The translations under genes and the position numbers were made by a program. The notes beneath the pieces were generated by a model. The model saw nothing but the letters and a program-made list of their open reading frames with translations, did no database searches and was not told where the DNA came from. Shown piece by piece: positions 54,527 through 62,851 of a stretch of 64,000 nt of DNA. The stretch is from Pseudactinotalea terrae (lineage in GTDB: Bacteria > Actinomycetota > Actinomycetes > Actinomycetales > Beutenbergiaceae): positions 1,116,001 to 1,180,000 of the forward strand of contig NZ_WNXZ01000001.1 of assembly GCF_009733845.1 (NCBI RefSeq). The letters run 5' to 3'. Numbering within the stretch: the stretch's first letter is position 1; each line of letters begins with the position of its first letter.

Positions 54527-55036
54527 ATGAGCAGCGCACCGGACCGCAAGCGCCAGCCCGCCGGCGTCACCACCGGCGGCCAGTTCGCCACCGAACCCCG
54601 CACCGAGACAGAGGTCTCCCTGAGCACCGCGACACCCGTCTGTGAGCTGTGCTCGAGCCCCGCTGTCGCCCAGGTGCAGGCGTACACCCCGACCGGCAAG
54701 GTCGGTGAGCCTCGCCCTGTCTGCGCCGAGCATCGTTTCGCCCCGACGTTCATGAGTTTCGGCGGCGGCTGGTACGAGACGACCGATCTGCCCGCGCCTA
54801 CCCCCGCGGGGGCCTCCTCGCGCGCTGAGCCCGACCCTGAGCAGCGGTTCGTCGTCACCGCCACCCGCCATGACGGCACTCCGGTGTATCTGTCCTTCAC
54901 GGTCGGGCTGGACCTGCGGACGGTGCTGGAGCTGCGGCTGGCGCCGGCCCCGATGGCAGAGCGGTCCGCCCGCAGGGTGGCTCGGCTCGCCGAGCGTGAC
55001 GAGGACCTGTCCCAGGTGCAGGTCCTGCCCGCCTGA
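54527..55036 (+). CDS. GGQF-tag protein with Cys/His site, 169 aa
   Basis: Tag: DRKRQPAGVTTGGQFATE then PRTETEVSL. CELCSSPAVAQVQAYTPTGK and VCAEHRF give a CxxC...CxxH zinc-knuckle-like site near residues 38-70. The C-terminal half (VVTATRHDGTPVYLSFTVGL, then RTVLELRLAPAPMAERSARR) is alpha/beta. Not recognised. Confidence 0.75.
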   Translation: MSSAPDRKRQPAGVTTGGQFATEPRTETEVSLSTATPVCELCSSPAVAQVQAYTPTGKVGEPRPVCAEHRFAPTFMSFGGGWYETTDLPAPTPAGASSRAEPDPEQRFVVTATRHDGTPVYLSFTVGLDLRTVLELRLAPAPMAERSARRVARLAERDEDLSQVQVLPA

Positions 55037-55050
55037 GGAGCACCGCAGCC

Positions 55051-55061
55051 CCGCACATCTA
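55051..55061 (+). promoter_or_regulatory. Start-associated motif 23
   Basis: CCGCACATCTA, 10-nt gap to ATG 55069. Confidence 0.9.
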
Positions 55062-55068
55062 CCGGGGC

Positions 55069-56307
55069 ATGACCAGCATCGCGAATCGCAAGCGTCAGCC
55101 CGCCGGCATCATCACCGGAGGCCAGTTCGCCACCGAGACCAGGGCCGAGAGCAACGTCACCCTCGCTCCCGCCCAGCAGGACTGGGGCAGCGCCGGCATC
55201 AGGATCGGTTCCCGCACCCCGTGGGGTGCGGCCGACGTCGTCTACGACATCGCCGACGGCATCGCCGAGGTCGGCACCCCCAGCCACGGCGGCATCAAGC
55301 TGTCCCCGCAGCGCAACAAGCTGGTGCCCGCCCCGCTGCGTAACGCCAGCGGCTGGTACGAGGAGGACTGCGAGGCCAACATCCCCATGTGGACCTTCCC
55401 GGCCGAGTACGCCGCGCACCGCCAGGGCCGCGACCGCAGCGGTGAGGACCGCTGGGCCGACCCCGACTTCGTGCGCCGGGACGCCGCCGAGCGCACCCGT
55501 GAGTGGTTCCCCGACCAGTGGGAGAAGGCCACCGGTGAGACCGTCACCGCCGAGCAGTCCCGCGCCCGGGCCGAGCAGCTGTTCCACACCGAGCACGCCG
55601 CCGACCACGTCGCGGTCTCGGCCAGCTACTCCAAGGACCACCCCGGCATGGTCGAGGTGACCACCACCATCGGCGGCCGCCGCCCCGGGATCGAGCAGGA
55701 GTGGGAAGACATGGGTCAGCGCAAGTTCCTGGTCCCCAAGGCCGAGTACGACACCCGCGACCGCATGCCGTTCGTCATCGACCCCGCCCGCCACACCGAC
55801 ATCACAGCCCCGCCGGCACCGCCGAAGCCGCCAGCAGTGCGCGTCCACTCGGCCCGGGTCGACCGCACGGGTCTGACCTCTGCGCAGAAGGCGCGCGTCG
55901 ACAAGGACCTGGGCACCCGGTACCGGCTCGCCGACGGGTCGGTGAAGACCCTCGCCGACGTCATCGAGACTGACGGCGTCACCGGCAAGGGCGCCTGGGT
56001 GGACGAGGCCGGCCGCACCCACTACTCGCTGCAGCAGAAGAAGCACGCCGACTCCAGCTCCTACAGCTCGCTGCCGGTGTCCAAGGCAACGTTCGGGGCC
56101 CTGGTCGATGTCCCCGACGTCCGCACCGAGACCGACCTGGCCCGCGAGGAGTTCGACCGGGCCCTCGCAGCGCGCGAGAAGGCGAACAACGACTACCGGT
56201 TCAACTCCAGCAGCTTCGAGCAGCGTCGCAAGGCCAGCGCGGCGCGTGACAAGGCCGAGGCCCGGCTTACCGCGGCCAACGCCCGGCTGCGTGAGCTGAT
56301 GGCTTGA
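55069..56307 (+). CDS. GGQF-tag protein with a DUF7007-like domain, 412 aa
   Basis: Tag: ANRKRQPAGIITGGQFATE then TRAESNVTL. Residues ~40-130 carry RTPWGAADVVYDIADGIAEV, TPSHGGIKLSPQRNKLVP and ASGWYEEDCEANIPMWTFP, the pattern I know as DUF7007, found on plasmids and in phages. The middle has HADSSSYSSLPVSKATFGAL and the C terminus is a charged coiled coil (AREKANNDYRFNSSSFEQRR). The TGATG junction couples it to the next tagged gene. Confidence 0.8.
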   Translation: MTSIANRKRQPAGIITGGQFATETRAESNVTLAPAQQDWGSAGIRIGSRTPWGAADVVYDIADGIAEVGTPSHGGIKLSPQRNKLVPAPLRNASGWYEEDCEANIPMWTFPAEYAAHRQGRDRSGEDRWADPDFVRRDAAERTREWFPDQWEKATGETVTAEQSRARAEQLFHTEHAADHVAVSASYSKDHPGMVEVTTTIGGRRPGIEQEWEDMGQRKFLVPKAEYDTRDRMPFVIDPARHTDITAPPAPPKPPAVRVHSARVDRTGLTSAQKARVDKDLGTRYRLADGSVKTLADVIETDGVTGKGAWVDEAGRTHYSLQQKKHADSSSYSSLPVSKATFGALVDVPDVRTETDLAREEFDRALAAREKANNDYRFNSSSFEQRRKASAARDKAEARLTAANARLRELMA

Positions 56308-56885
56308 TGGTGCGTGGCCCGCAGGCATCGCACGGGAGCATCCCCGACCGCGGCCGCGTCCAGGCGGGTGTGCGTGAGGGTGGCCAGTTCGCTGCCACCC
56401 TGCGCGCCGAGGCCGGGGTGACCCTGTCGTCCACATCGGGCCGACCCGCTAACGCACCGCCGCGCGAGGTGGCTGACCGGTGGGGCACCACATCCACGGA
56501 CTGGATCAACGACCCGGCCCGGCTGTGTGTGCTGCTCGCCGACGAGGTCTACGGCCGGCGCACCGCCTACGAGGCGCTGGTGCCCATGACCTCCTCGCCG
56601 ATCTGGATGGACGACGACCTGTGCGTCGTCGACGTCGACCTGACCGTCGAGCCGAACATGCGGCCCGCGATCGAGGTCACCCTGCCACGCAGGTACAAGA
56701 CCCGGGTCACGGTCACCTCCGACGGCGCCCGGTTCGACGGCGAGCACGACCGGCTCGACCCCGACGACAAGGTCGCTCTGGGCTGGTGGCTCGCCCCGGT
56801 GACGCGTGACCTCGAGATCAAGGCCGACGTCATGCGTCGGTTCGGCTACTTCGATCCGCAGGAGTATCAGCGCCTGGCCGGATGA
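56307..56885 (+). CDS. GGQF-tag protein, 192 aa
   Basis: ATG 56307 shares one base with the preceding TGA, so it needs no motif. The tag starts later than usual: SIPDRGRVQAGVREGGQFAA then TLRAEAGVTL at residues ~12-40. Body: ARLCVLLADEVYGRRTAYEA, DDDLCVVDVDLTVEPNMRPA, IEVTLPRRYKTRVTVTSDGA, probably a beta-sandwich. Not recognised. Confidence 0.7.
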   Translation: MVRGPQASHGSIPDRGRVQAGVREGGQFAATLRAEAGVTLSSTSGRPANAPPREVADRWGTTSTDWINDPARLCVLLADEVYGRRTAYEALVPMTSSPIWMDDDLCVVDVDLTVEPNMRPAIEVTLPRRYKTRVTVTSDGARFDGEHDRLDPDDKVALGWWLAPVTRDLEIKADVMRRFGYFDPQEYQRLAG

Positions 56886-56887
56886 GT

Positions 56888-56898
56888 CCGCACATCTA
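56888..56898 (+). promoter_or_regulatory. Start-associated motif 24
   Basis: CCGCACATCTA, 9-nt gap to ATG 56905. Confidence 0.9.
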
Positions 56899-56904
56899 CC
56901 AGGT

Positions 56905-57198
56905 ATGACCGCAACGCTCCCCCGCCGTGTGCCGGCCGGTATCACCACCGGTGGGCAGTTCACCGCGCACCGCAGGGCTGAGGCTTCTGTCGTGCTGCCC
57001 GGCGCGGGACGCGTCGCCACGCTGCCAGCACCGCCCTCGCCCGAGACGCTCGTGCGCGTCGAGGACCCCGAGGACGTGTGGTCGCCGCCGCTGTACCGGG
57101 GACCCGCCTCCGGGGCGGCTGCCGTGCTCGCCGCAGGCGCCTACATCGCTGTCGACGCCGCCGACGCCTTCACCGAGTACGCCATCCGGATCGGCTGA
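56905..57198 (+). CDS. GGQF-tag protein, 97 aa (shortest)
   Basis: MTATLPRRVPAGITTGGQFT then AHRRAEASVVL is the tag and already a third of the protein. The rest (TLVRVEDPEDVWSPPLYRGP, then AVLAAGAYIAVDAADAFTEY) has an Ala-rich helix. The small body makes it a convenient minimal carrier of the tag. It closes the run before the FtsK-like operon. Confidence 0.7.
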   Translation: MTATLPRRVPAGITTGGQFTAHRRAEASVVLPGAGRVATLPAPPSPETLVRVEDPEDVWSPPLYRGPASGAAAVLAAGAYIAVDAADAFTEYAIRIG

Positions 57199-57231
57199 GT
57201 CCGGACGCGACGTCACCTCCCGGCCATGGCG

Positions 57232-57248
57232 CCGCATAGGGAGAGCAG
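57232..57248 (+). promoter_or_regulatory. Possible promoter element, CCGCATAGGGAGAGCAG type
   Basis: Near copy of the element at 7125, lying 25 nt before ATG 57274. A third related site, CCGCATAGGCAGGGTG, is at 58991 before GTG 59006. Confidence 0.4.
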
Positions 57249-57273
57249 AGCAGGCCAGCCGAGGTAGGAGCAC

Positions 57274-58989
57274 ATGAACCAGTCGCGCATCGAGCGAGCC
57301 GTCGTGCCCTTGCCGAAGAGCTTCAACCCCGAGGTGCACGAGCACGAGCAGATGCTGCGCGCCCAGATCGAGAAGGCCAAGCCCGGGTTCGAGCTGGAGT
57401 CGATCGACGTCGACCGCGGCATCGCCCACATCTCCAAGCAGACCACCATCACCCAAGTCATCACCCCCGGTGAGCGAGGCGGTCGCACCTTCGAGCTGAA
57501 CCTGCCGCGCGGGGTCAAGCCCGCCGACGGCGACAAGTTCGCCGACAAGTTCGAGGATGCCAACCCCGGCTTCACGATGACGACGTTCGAGCCGTTCCGC
57601 GGGTTCGCCGTCATGACCAAGCTCAACACCGAGGAGGTCCGCGCCCGCGCCGCGATCGCCGGGGCCCTGTCGGTCAAGCCGTGGGACGTGCAGGTCACCG
57701 CACGCAAGGGTGGCGGGTTCAAGGTCAACCTGCCCGCCTCCTACGTGCCGTCCAAGCACAAGACCAAGCTCGAGGAGGTCGCCTCCGTCGTCATCGGCAA
57801 GCCCGGCTGGTACGTCAAGGTGAACACCCGTGAGCTGACCGCTGAGGTCATCCCCGGTGAGCTGCCGACCTTCCCGGCCGCCTACCCCTACCCGTTCGAC
57901 GCCACGACCTCCGACCCGTTCTCCATCCCGATCGGGATGGACCTCGGCGGCGAAGGCCGCCCCAACACGCTGCTCGACATCCGCCTCGACGGGTCGGCCG
58001 GAGCACTCCTGCAAGGTCTCGCTGGCAGCGGCAAGAGCATCGCTGTCAACGCGATCGTCTACGGCGTCCTCGCTCGCGGCCATCAGCTCGCCATCCTCGA
58101 TGTCCCGCACAAGGCCGTCGACTTCGAGTGGTGCAAGCCGTGGGTCCGCGAGCACGGCTGGGGCTGTGAGTCCACCGCGGCCGCCGTCGCCGTCGCCCAG
58201 CTCGTCTACACCGAGGGCCGCCGACGCGGCGAGGTGCTGCGCAAGCACGGAGCCCAGAAGTGGCAGGACCTGCCCGCCTCGGTCCGCAAGGACATGCCCA
58301 TCATCACCCTGGTCGCCGACGAGCTCACCGGCCTGTTCGCTGCCGACCCCATCCCGAAGTCGCTGCCCAAGGACCACCCGGTGCGGCTGGAGGCCGAGCA
58401 GAGGGCCGCCGAGCGGGACCTGCTGCGCGCCGTCATCACCAAGATCCCCGCCGAGATGCGAGCCGCTGGCATCCGCCTGGTGCTCGCCACCCAGCAGGCT
58501 CAGTCCAACACTGGCATCCCGCCGTCGGTCAAGATCAACCTGCCCAACCGGGTGCTGCTCGGCTCCCAGGCCACCAAGCAGGCCCGCGGGCACGCCTTCG
58601 CCAACCCCGACGCGGTGCCGTGGGTGCCGGAATGGATCGCCGAGGACGCCAAGGCCGCCAGGGGTGTCGGGGTCGCCGAGTTCGAGGGCCAGGCCTCCAC
58701 CGTCTTCAAGGGCTACTACGCCTCGACCGATGACTACGAGCGGCATCTGCGCCGCCTGGGCGTGCGGCAGGCCAGCAACCCCGAACCGACCGCCGCCCAG
58801 ATCGCCGAGTTCGTCCCCCGCCTGGACGATGGGCTCGAGGACGACCGGCCCGCTTCCCGGCTGGAGGCCGAGGGTGGCTGGGGCGCGCTCGACGGTCGTG
58901 ACACCCCAGAGCCGCGACTGCGCGGTGCGGCAGCCGCCGCTCATGCCCTGCGCCTGGACGCCGACAAGGTGGCAGCCGACCGTGGCTGA
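57274..58989 (+). CDS. FtsK/SpoIIIE-like ATPase, soluble, 571 aa
   Basis: No membrane segments, unlike the other two pumps. N-terminal ~210 residues contain two similar alpha/beta units (PGFELESIDVDRGIAHISKQ; PGFTMTTFEPFRGFAVMTKL). Walker A LQGLAGSGKSIAVNAI lies near residue 245, Walker B PIITLVADELTGLF near residue 345, and LVLATQQAQSNTGIPPSVK is the FtsK-type sensor stretch. GGTAGGAGC gives a normal Shine-Dalgarno. It heads the operon with the next three genes and resembles the replication-associated or transfer FtsK-like proteins of actinobacterial plasmids. Confidence 0.85.
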   Translation: MNQSRIERAVVPLPKSFNPEVHEHEQMLRAQIEKAKPGFELESIDVDRGIAHISKQTTITQVITPGERGGRTFELNLPRGVKPADGDKFADKFEDANPGFTMTTFEPFRGFAVMTKLNTEEVRARAAIAGALSVKPWDVQVTARKGGGFKVNLPASYVPSKHKTKLEEVASVVIGKPGWYVKVNTRELTAEVIPGELPTFPAAYPYPFDATTSDPFSIPIGMDLGGEGRPNTLLDIRLDGSAGALLQGLAGSGKSIAVNAIVYGVLARGHQLAILDVPHKAVDFEWCKPWVREHGWGCESTAAAVAVAQLVYTEGRRRGEVLRKHGAQKWQDLPASVRKDMPIITLVADELTGLFAADPIPKSLPKDHPVRLEAEQRAAERDLLRAVITKIPAEMRAAGIRLVLATQQAQSNTGIPPSVKINLPNRVLLGSQATKQARGHAFANPDAVPWVPEWIAEDAKAARGVGVAEFEGQASTVFKGYYASTDDYERHLRRLGVRQASNPEPTAAQIAEFVPRLDDGLEDDRPASRLEAEGGWGALDGRDTPEPRLRGAAAAAHALRLDADKVAADRG

Positions 58990-59584
58990 GCCGCATAGGC
59001 AGGGTGTGACACAGAACCCGCCCCTGCTGCTCGGGCTGCTCGGCCCGACCGGTCAGTCCGAGCGTCGCGTCGTCGACACGCTCGTGAGCACCCACGGTTT
59101 CCGCGACTACGACCTGGGAGCACCGGCCCGCGCCGCCCTGGAGACGCTGGACCCGATGCTGTCCAGCGACCGGTCGCTGGCCGAGCTCGTCGCGACCGCT
59201 GGCTGGGACGGTGCCGCCGCTCACCGCATCCACGGCCCGGAGGTCACCCGGCTGCTGGAGCAGATGCGGTTCACGCTGCCCGGCAGCCTGCTGCCCGCCT
59301 CGGTGTGGGTGGCCGCGGTGCAGGCCAGCGTGGCCGCCGGCGCCTCGATGCTGGGCTCGGCCCCGGTCGTGGTGCACGACGTGCGCTCACCGGGCGAGGT
59401 CGCGTGGCTGCTCGAGCAGGGCGGCGCCCTGTGGCAGGCATCCGGCCGGCCCCGCCCCGACGCCGAGTGTGTCCTGTCCACCGGTGTCTCCGACGTCGCG
59501 CTGGGCCGCCGGGTGGCACGCGAGCTGGCAACGGTGCAATCACGACGTCGACTGGTCTCGGTCGGCACACGGGAGGAAGCATGA
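58982..59584 (+). CDS. Degenerate dNMP-kinase-like protein
   Basis: About 200 aa from GTG 58982 (GTG 59006 is an alternative). The pattern of phage deoxynucleoside monophosphate kinases is visible: LLGLLGPTGQSERRVVDTLV at the P-loop position, GFRDYDLGAPARAALETLDP, and VVVHDVRSPGEVAWLLEQGG then ALWQASGRP, matching the family DVRFPNE...GG...RP. The P-loop has lost the Lys (GQSE for GKDT) and FPNE reads SPGE, so kinase activity is unlikely. Overlaps both neighbours. Confidence 0.65.
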   Translation: MAEPHRQGVTQNPPLLLGLLGPTGQSERRVVDTLVSTHGFRDYDLGAPARAALETLDPMLSSDRSLAELVATAGWDGAAAHRIHGPEVTRLLEQMRFTLPGSLLPASVWVAAVQASVAAGASMLGSAPVVVHDVRSPGEVAWLLEQGGALWQASGRPRPDAECVLSTGVSDVALGRRVARELATVQSRRRLVSVGTREEA

Positions 59585-60054
59585 CCACGACCACCACAAC
59601 CGCCCAGGACGCGACCTTCGCGCTGCTGGTCGACGGCGAGGCGTACTACGCCGACACCGTCACCGAGCTCGTCGCCGCCCTCATCCCGGGCTATGACACC
59701 GACCACGAAATCACCCTGGAGCAGCGTTGGCGCATGGCGGTGCTGCGTACCAACGCCCTGCAGGCCGACCTGGCAGTGCGCGCCGTGGAGGCCGACCCTC
59801 ACCTGATGGGCCGCCTGACCGAGGAGGAGCTGACCGCCCTGTTCGCTTCCCGCGGCGACCTGTTCGCGGTGCCCGCCACCTGGACCTGTGACATCCCGCT
59901 GGTCCTGATCGCCACCGACTTCGCCCCCTACACCGACCGGCCCGCCCCCGAGGGCAACGTCCGCTTCATCGACCCCGCCGATGAGCGCGGCCTGCTGATG
60001 TCGCTGACGGCCGCCGGTGACCTGACCTTCTACACCCGCGAGGAGACCCCGTGA
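59581..60054 (+). CDS. Hypothetical protein, 157 aa, FtsK/RbpA operon
   Basis: ATG 59581 overlaps the preceding stop; GGGAGGA lies 4 nt upstream. It starts with a Thr run (MTTTTTTAQDATFALLVDGE) and continues YYADTVTELVAALIPGYDTD, ITLEQRWRMAVLRTNALQAD, CDIPLVLIATDFAPYTDRP. I recall similar proteins from actinobacterial plasmids and phages, without function. GTG of the RbpA-like gene overlaps its stop. Confidence 0.7.
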   Translation: MTTTTTTAQDATFALLVDGEAYYADTVTELVAALIPGYDTDHEITLEQRWRMAVLRTNALQADLAVRAVEADPHLMGRLTEEELTALFASRGDLFAVPATWTCDIPLVLIATDFAPYTDRPAPEGNVRFIDPADERGLLMSLTAAGDLTFYTREETP

Positions 60055-60461
60055 GCCACACCGGCACCGTGCTGGGCGCCACCCCTTGGCACCAGGCGAA
60101 GCGGTCCCGGCTGCCGGCCGGGGAGAAGGCCCTGACCCGCGGCCCGATCGGGATCCGCCGCGAGGCCTACGTGTGCCCGGGCAAGCACCGCACCGAGCTG
60201 CGCTTCGCCTCCACGGCGACCTCACCACTGACGTGGGAGTGCCCCAAGTGCTCCCAGCCTGCCGCACTGGAGGGTGCCTGCGGCACGGCGGTCCTGCCGA
60301 CCGAGCGCAAGCTCAAGGACCACATCGAACAGCTGTACGAGCGCCGTACACCGGGCGAGCTCGAGGCCCTGCTCGGTGAGCGGCTCGCTGCCCTGCGTGC
60401 CGGCGCCCTTGTGGGCGTGGACGACTTCCTCGGACGGGCCCCGCACATCTACGAGGCATGA
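60051..60461 (+). CDS. RbpA-like RNA polymerase-binding protein
   Basis: A 136-aa protein with RbpA layout. The central zinc-binding core is YVCPGKHRTELRF and LTWECPKCSQPA, matching RbpA YRCPxGH...WECxxCG. The C-terminal sigma-interaction helix is LKDHIEQLYERRTPGELEAL followed by LGERLAALRAG, matching RbpA HWDMLLERRSIEELEELLxERL. RbpA binds group 1/2 sigma factors and RNA polymerase and stabilises open complexes in actinobacteria. A mobile-element copy could redirect transcription. Its last residues, RAPHIYEA, are written by the next gene's start motif. Confidence 0.82.
   Translation: MSHTGTVLGATPWHQAKRSRLPAGEKALTRGPIGIRREAYVCPGKHRTELRFASTATSPLTWECPKCSQPAALEGACGTAVLPTERKLKDHIEQLYERRTPGELEALLGERLAALRAGALVGVDDFLGRAPHIYEA
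60441..60451 (+). promoter_or_regulatory. Start-associated motif 25
   Basis: CCGCACATCTA, 9-nt gap to ATG 60458; lies inside the RbpA-like gene's last codons. Confidence 0.9.
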
Positions 60462-62044
60462 CTGCCCCGGCCTCCCCCATCACGGCCCCCCGCGTCCCCG
60501 CCGGGGTGCGCGAGGGCGGCCAGTGGACCACCACCACCCGTCACGAGTCCCCGGTCGCCCTGACCGCGACGAACGAGCAGGACCGCCACACGGCGCTGCG
60601 CTCCGAGGGGTTCGTGCCCGCCACCGTGCTGCGTGAGGGGCCCACCGCCCACGCCGACACCTGGTGGGACCGCCACTTCATCGCCGCCGAGTACCGTGCC
60701 GCAGCCGGTGGGTACCCGCAGATGCCCGACGACTACGGCACCACCGCCACCGGCCGTGGCCTGCGTGGTCGCCGTCGGGTGGCCCGCATGACCTACTCCG
60801 GTGCCGGTGTGCAGCTGCAGATGCCGGCCGCCGAATCCGTCCGTTCCTTCGTCCGCGAGGAGAACGGGACGGTCGACGTCCCGATCTCGGCCACCGTCGA
60901 GGGCCGCCCGGTCACCGGGTGGATCCGCATCACCCCACGCCCCGGCGGCGGGTACGCCACCGCCGGTGTCGGGTTCGAGGCCGGTGATGAGCTGGTCGCC
61001 GAGGCCGTCAGCGCCGTGCTGGAGTCGCGCCGCCCCCGCAAGGCGCTGCGTGAGGTGGGTGACCTGCTGGCCCGCGCCCGTGCCCGCGACCTGGGCACCG
61101 GTGCACCGCTGCAGCCGGTCGAGTCCTCCTGGGTGGAGGCCATCGGCTACGACGAGTCCACCGGCACCATGGCCACGCGCACCGCCACCGGCGCCCTGTA
61201 CGGCCACGAGGTCTCCCGCGACCGGTTCCTCGCCGTCGCCGGGGCCGCCTCCCCGGGCGCCCAGTTCAACCGCATCATCAAGGGGAACACCCGCGCGCAG
61301 GTCGCCAACTGCCTCACCTGCGGCCGGTTCTACTCCGCCGCCAAGCAGCACGCCTGCCCGGTCACCCCGACGACCCCCAAGGACGTCCCGATCGAGCAGA
61401 ACGTGCTCGCACGCCGCCGCGCCGCCAAGGTGACCGCCCCGCCACGCAGGCCCGGTGAGCACGTGCGCCAGGACGCCGAGCAGAGCATCGACATGGCCGA
61501 CTGGGCCACCCAGCGGCTGGCCCGCCGCGCCCGCCGGGTCGGCATGTTCGGCCCGCCCGGGTTCACCACCGCCATCACCGGCCCGCTCGGGCGCTACACC
61601 TCCTCGACCTACAACGCCTACGCCTTCAACTCCTGGGAGATCGACGGCGAACGGTTCGAACGCATCAACGGCGACAACGGCTCGATGCGCTACGCAGGCG
61701 TCTCGGGTGCTGACGCCCTCGCCATCGGCAAGACGCTGCCGAAGCAGAACCTGGCCGACCGCCACCACAACGCCCCCACCACACGGTCGGCGCTGCTGGC
61801 GGCGGTGCGTCACCCCGGCAAGGTCGAGGTCGCCGGCTACGTCATCGGACCCGACCGTGAGGACGAACGGTTCTCGGTGACCTCGATCGACCTGCACGAC
61901 GCCGACGCCACCGACCCCGATGCGGCGATCACGCTGATGCGGGAGCGGTACGGGCTGGACTTCCTGGCCGCCCCCGAGCGCATCCAGCGTGTCGAGGTGC
62001 CCTGGCGCCCGGGCGAGAGCGCCTGGCGTCTGTGGTGGCGCTGA
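60458..62044 (+). CDS. GGQF-tag protein with KTSC domain and zinc finger, 528 aa
   Basis: Tag: APRVPAGVREGGQWTTTT then RHESPVAL. Middle: VESSWVEAIGYDESTGTMAT, ALYGHEVSRDRFLAVAGAAS and GAQFNRIIKG fit the KTSC domain, a small nucleic-acid-related domain. CLTCGRFYSAAKQHACP follows, a CxxC...HxC finger. The N-terminal part (residues ~30-220) has QMPDDYGTTATGRGLRGRRR and VSGFI-like strands; the C-terminal part (SSTYNAYAFNSWEIDGERFE) is unassigned. A nucleic-acid role is likely. Confidence 0.8.
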   Translation: MTAPASPITAPRVPAGVREGGQWTTTTRHESPVALTATNEQDRHTALRSEGFVPATVLREGPTAHADTWWDRHFIAAEYRAAAGGYPQMPDDYGTTATGRGLRGRRRVARMTYSGAGVQLQMPAAESVRSFVREENGTVDVPISATVEGRPVTGWIRITPRPGGGYATAGVGFEAGDELVAEAVSAVLESRRPRKALREVGDLLARARARDLGTGAPLQPVESSWVEAIGYDESTGTMATRTATGALYGHEVSRDRFLAVAGAASPGAQFNRIIKGNTRAQVANCLTCGRFYSAAKQHACPVTPTTPKDVPIEQNVLARRRAAKVTAPPRRPGEHVRQDAEQSIDMADWATQRLARRARRVGMFGPPGFTTAITGPLGRYTSSTYNAYAFNSWEIDGERFERINGDNGSMRYAGVSGADALAIGKTLPKQNLADRHHNAPTTRSALLAAVRHPGKVEVAGYVIGPDREDERFSVTSIDLHDADATDPDAAITLMRERYGLDFLAAPERIQRVEVPWRPGESAWRLWWR

Positions 62045-62045
62045 C

Positions 62046-62056
62046 CCGCACATCTA
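62046..62056 (+). promoter_or_regulatory. Start-associated motif 26
   Basis: CCGCACATCTA, 9-nt gap to ATG 62063. Confidence 0.9.
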
Positions 62057-62062
62057 CCAGAC

Positions 62063-62842
62063 ATGACGAACCAGAAGCGAGTCCAGCCCGGCGTCCGCGA
62101 GGGCGGCCAGTTCTCCACTGACCCCCGCTCGGAGGCGCAGGTCAGCCTGACCGGCACCGACCACGGGGTGCGTGTGCAGGGCGAGGTGCTCGAGGACGGG
62201 CAGGCGATGGTGGACTCCCTGAACGAGCTCCACCTGGGGCCCGAGGCCGTCCTGGACATCGACGGTCAGAACCGGTTCGCCGGCGATCTGCACACCGCCG
62301 TGTCCAGCTACCGGGTCTCGGCCTATGAGGTGGGCACGTACCGCATCAAGGCCGAGGGTGCCTCGGGCTACTCCGATGTGCTGCTGCCCGCGCAGCACAC
62401 TCCGGCCGAGCTGGCCGACGCGTTGCGCAAGGCCCGTACCGCCGCGATCAGCGACCTGGCCCGGGGGCACGCCGACGCCAAGCTGCGTGCCGACGCCGTC
62501 GAGCGCGCTGAGCTCCAGCGGCCGGTGGCTGCGCGCCGCGACCCGCAGGTCGGCCTCACCGAGGTCGGGTTCGCCCTGCCCGGTGACCACATCAAGGTCC
62601 GGACCTTCTCCGAGGGTGCCGACGCCCAGCTGTTCGCCCGGTCGGCCATCAAGGACGGCATCGACACCCTGACCGAGCGGCAGAACCGGAACCGGCTCAA
62701 CAAGGTCCTGGACCAGCTCGGTCCCGACCGGGAGACCGCCGACCGGGTGCTGCGCACCTACCTGAGCGACGTGCGTACCGAGGCTGACCGTCTGCACGCC
62801 GCCGACGAGGCGACCCGCCTGCAGCTCGGTCTGGACGCCTGA
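62063..62842 (+). CDS. GGQF-tag protein, 259 aa
   Basis: Tag: MTNQKRVQPGVREGGQFST then DPRSEAQVSL. Body: VLDIDGQNRFAGDLHTAVSS, YRVSAYEVGTYRIKAEGASG, then helices (ADALRKARTAAISDLARGHA) and a C-terminal helical region (TERQNRNRLNKVLDQLGPDR). Not recognised. Confidence 0.75.
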   Translation: MTNQKRVQPGVREGGQFSTDPRSEAQVSLTGTDHGVRVQGEVLEDGQAMVDSLNELHLGPEAVLDIDGQNRFAGDLHTAVSSYRVSAYEVGTYRIKAEGASGYSDVLLPAQHTPAELADALRKARTAAISDLARGHADAKLRADAVERAELQRPVAARRDPQVGLTEVGFALPGDHIKVRTFSEGADAQLFARSAIKDGIDTLTERQNRNRLNKVLDQLGPDRETADRVLRTYLSDVRTEADRLHAADEATRLQLGLDA

Positions 62843-62851
62843 GCGGCCCAG

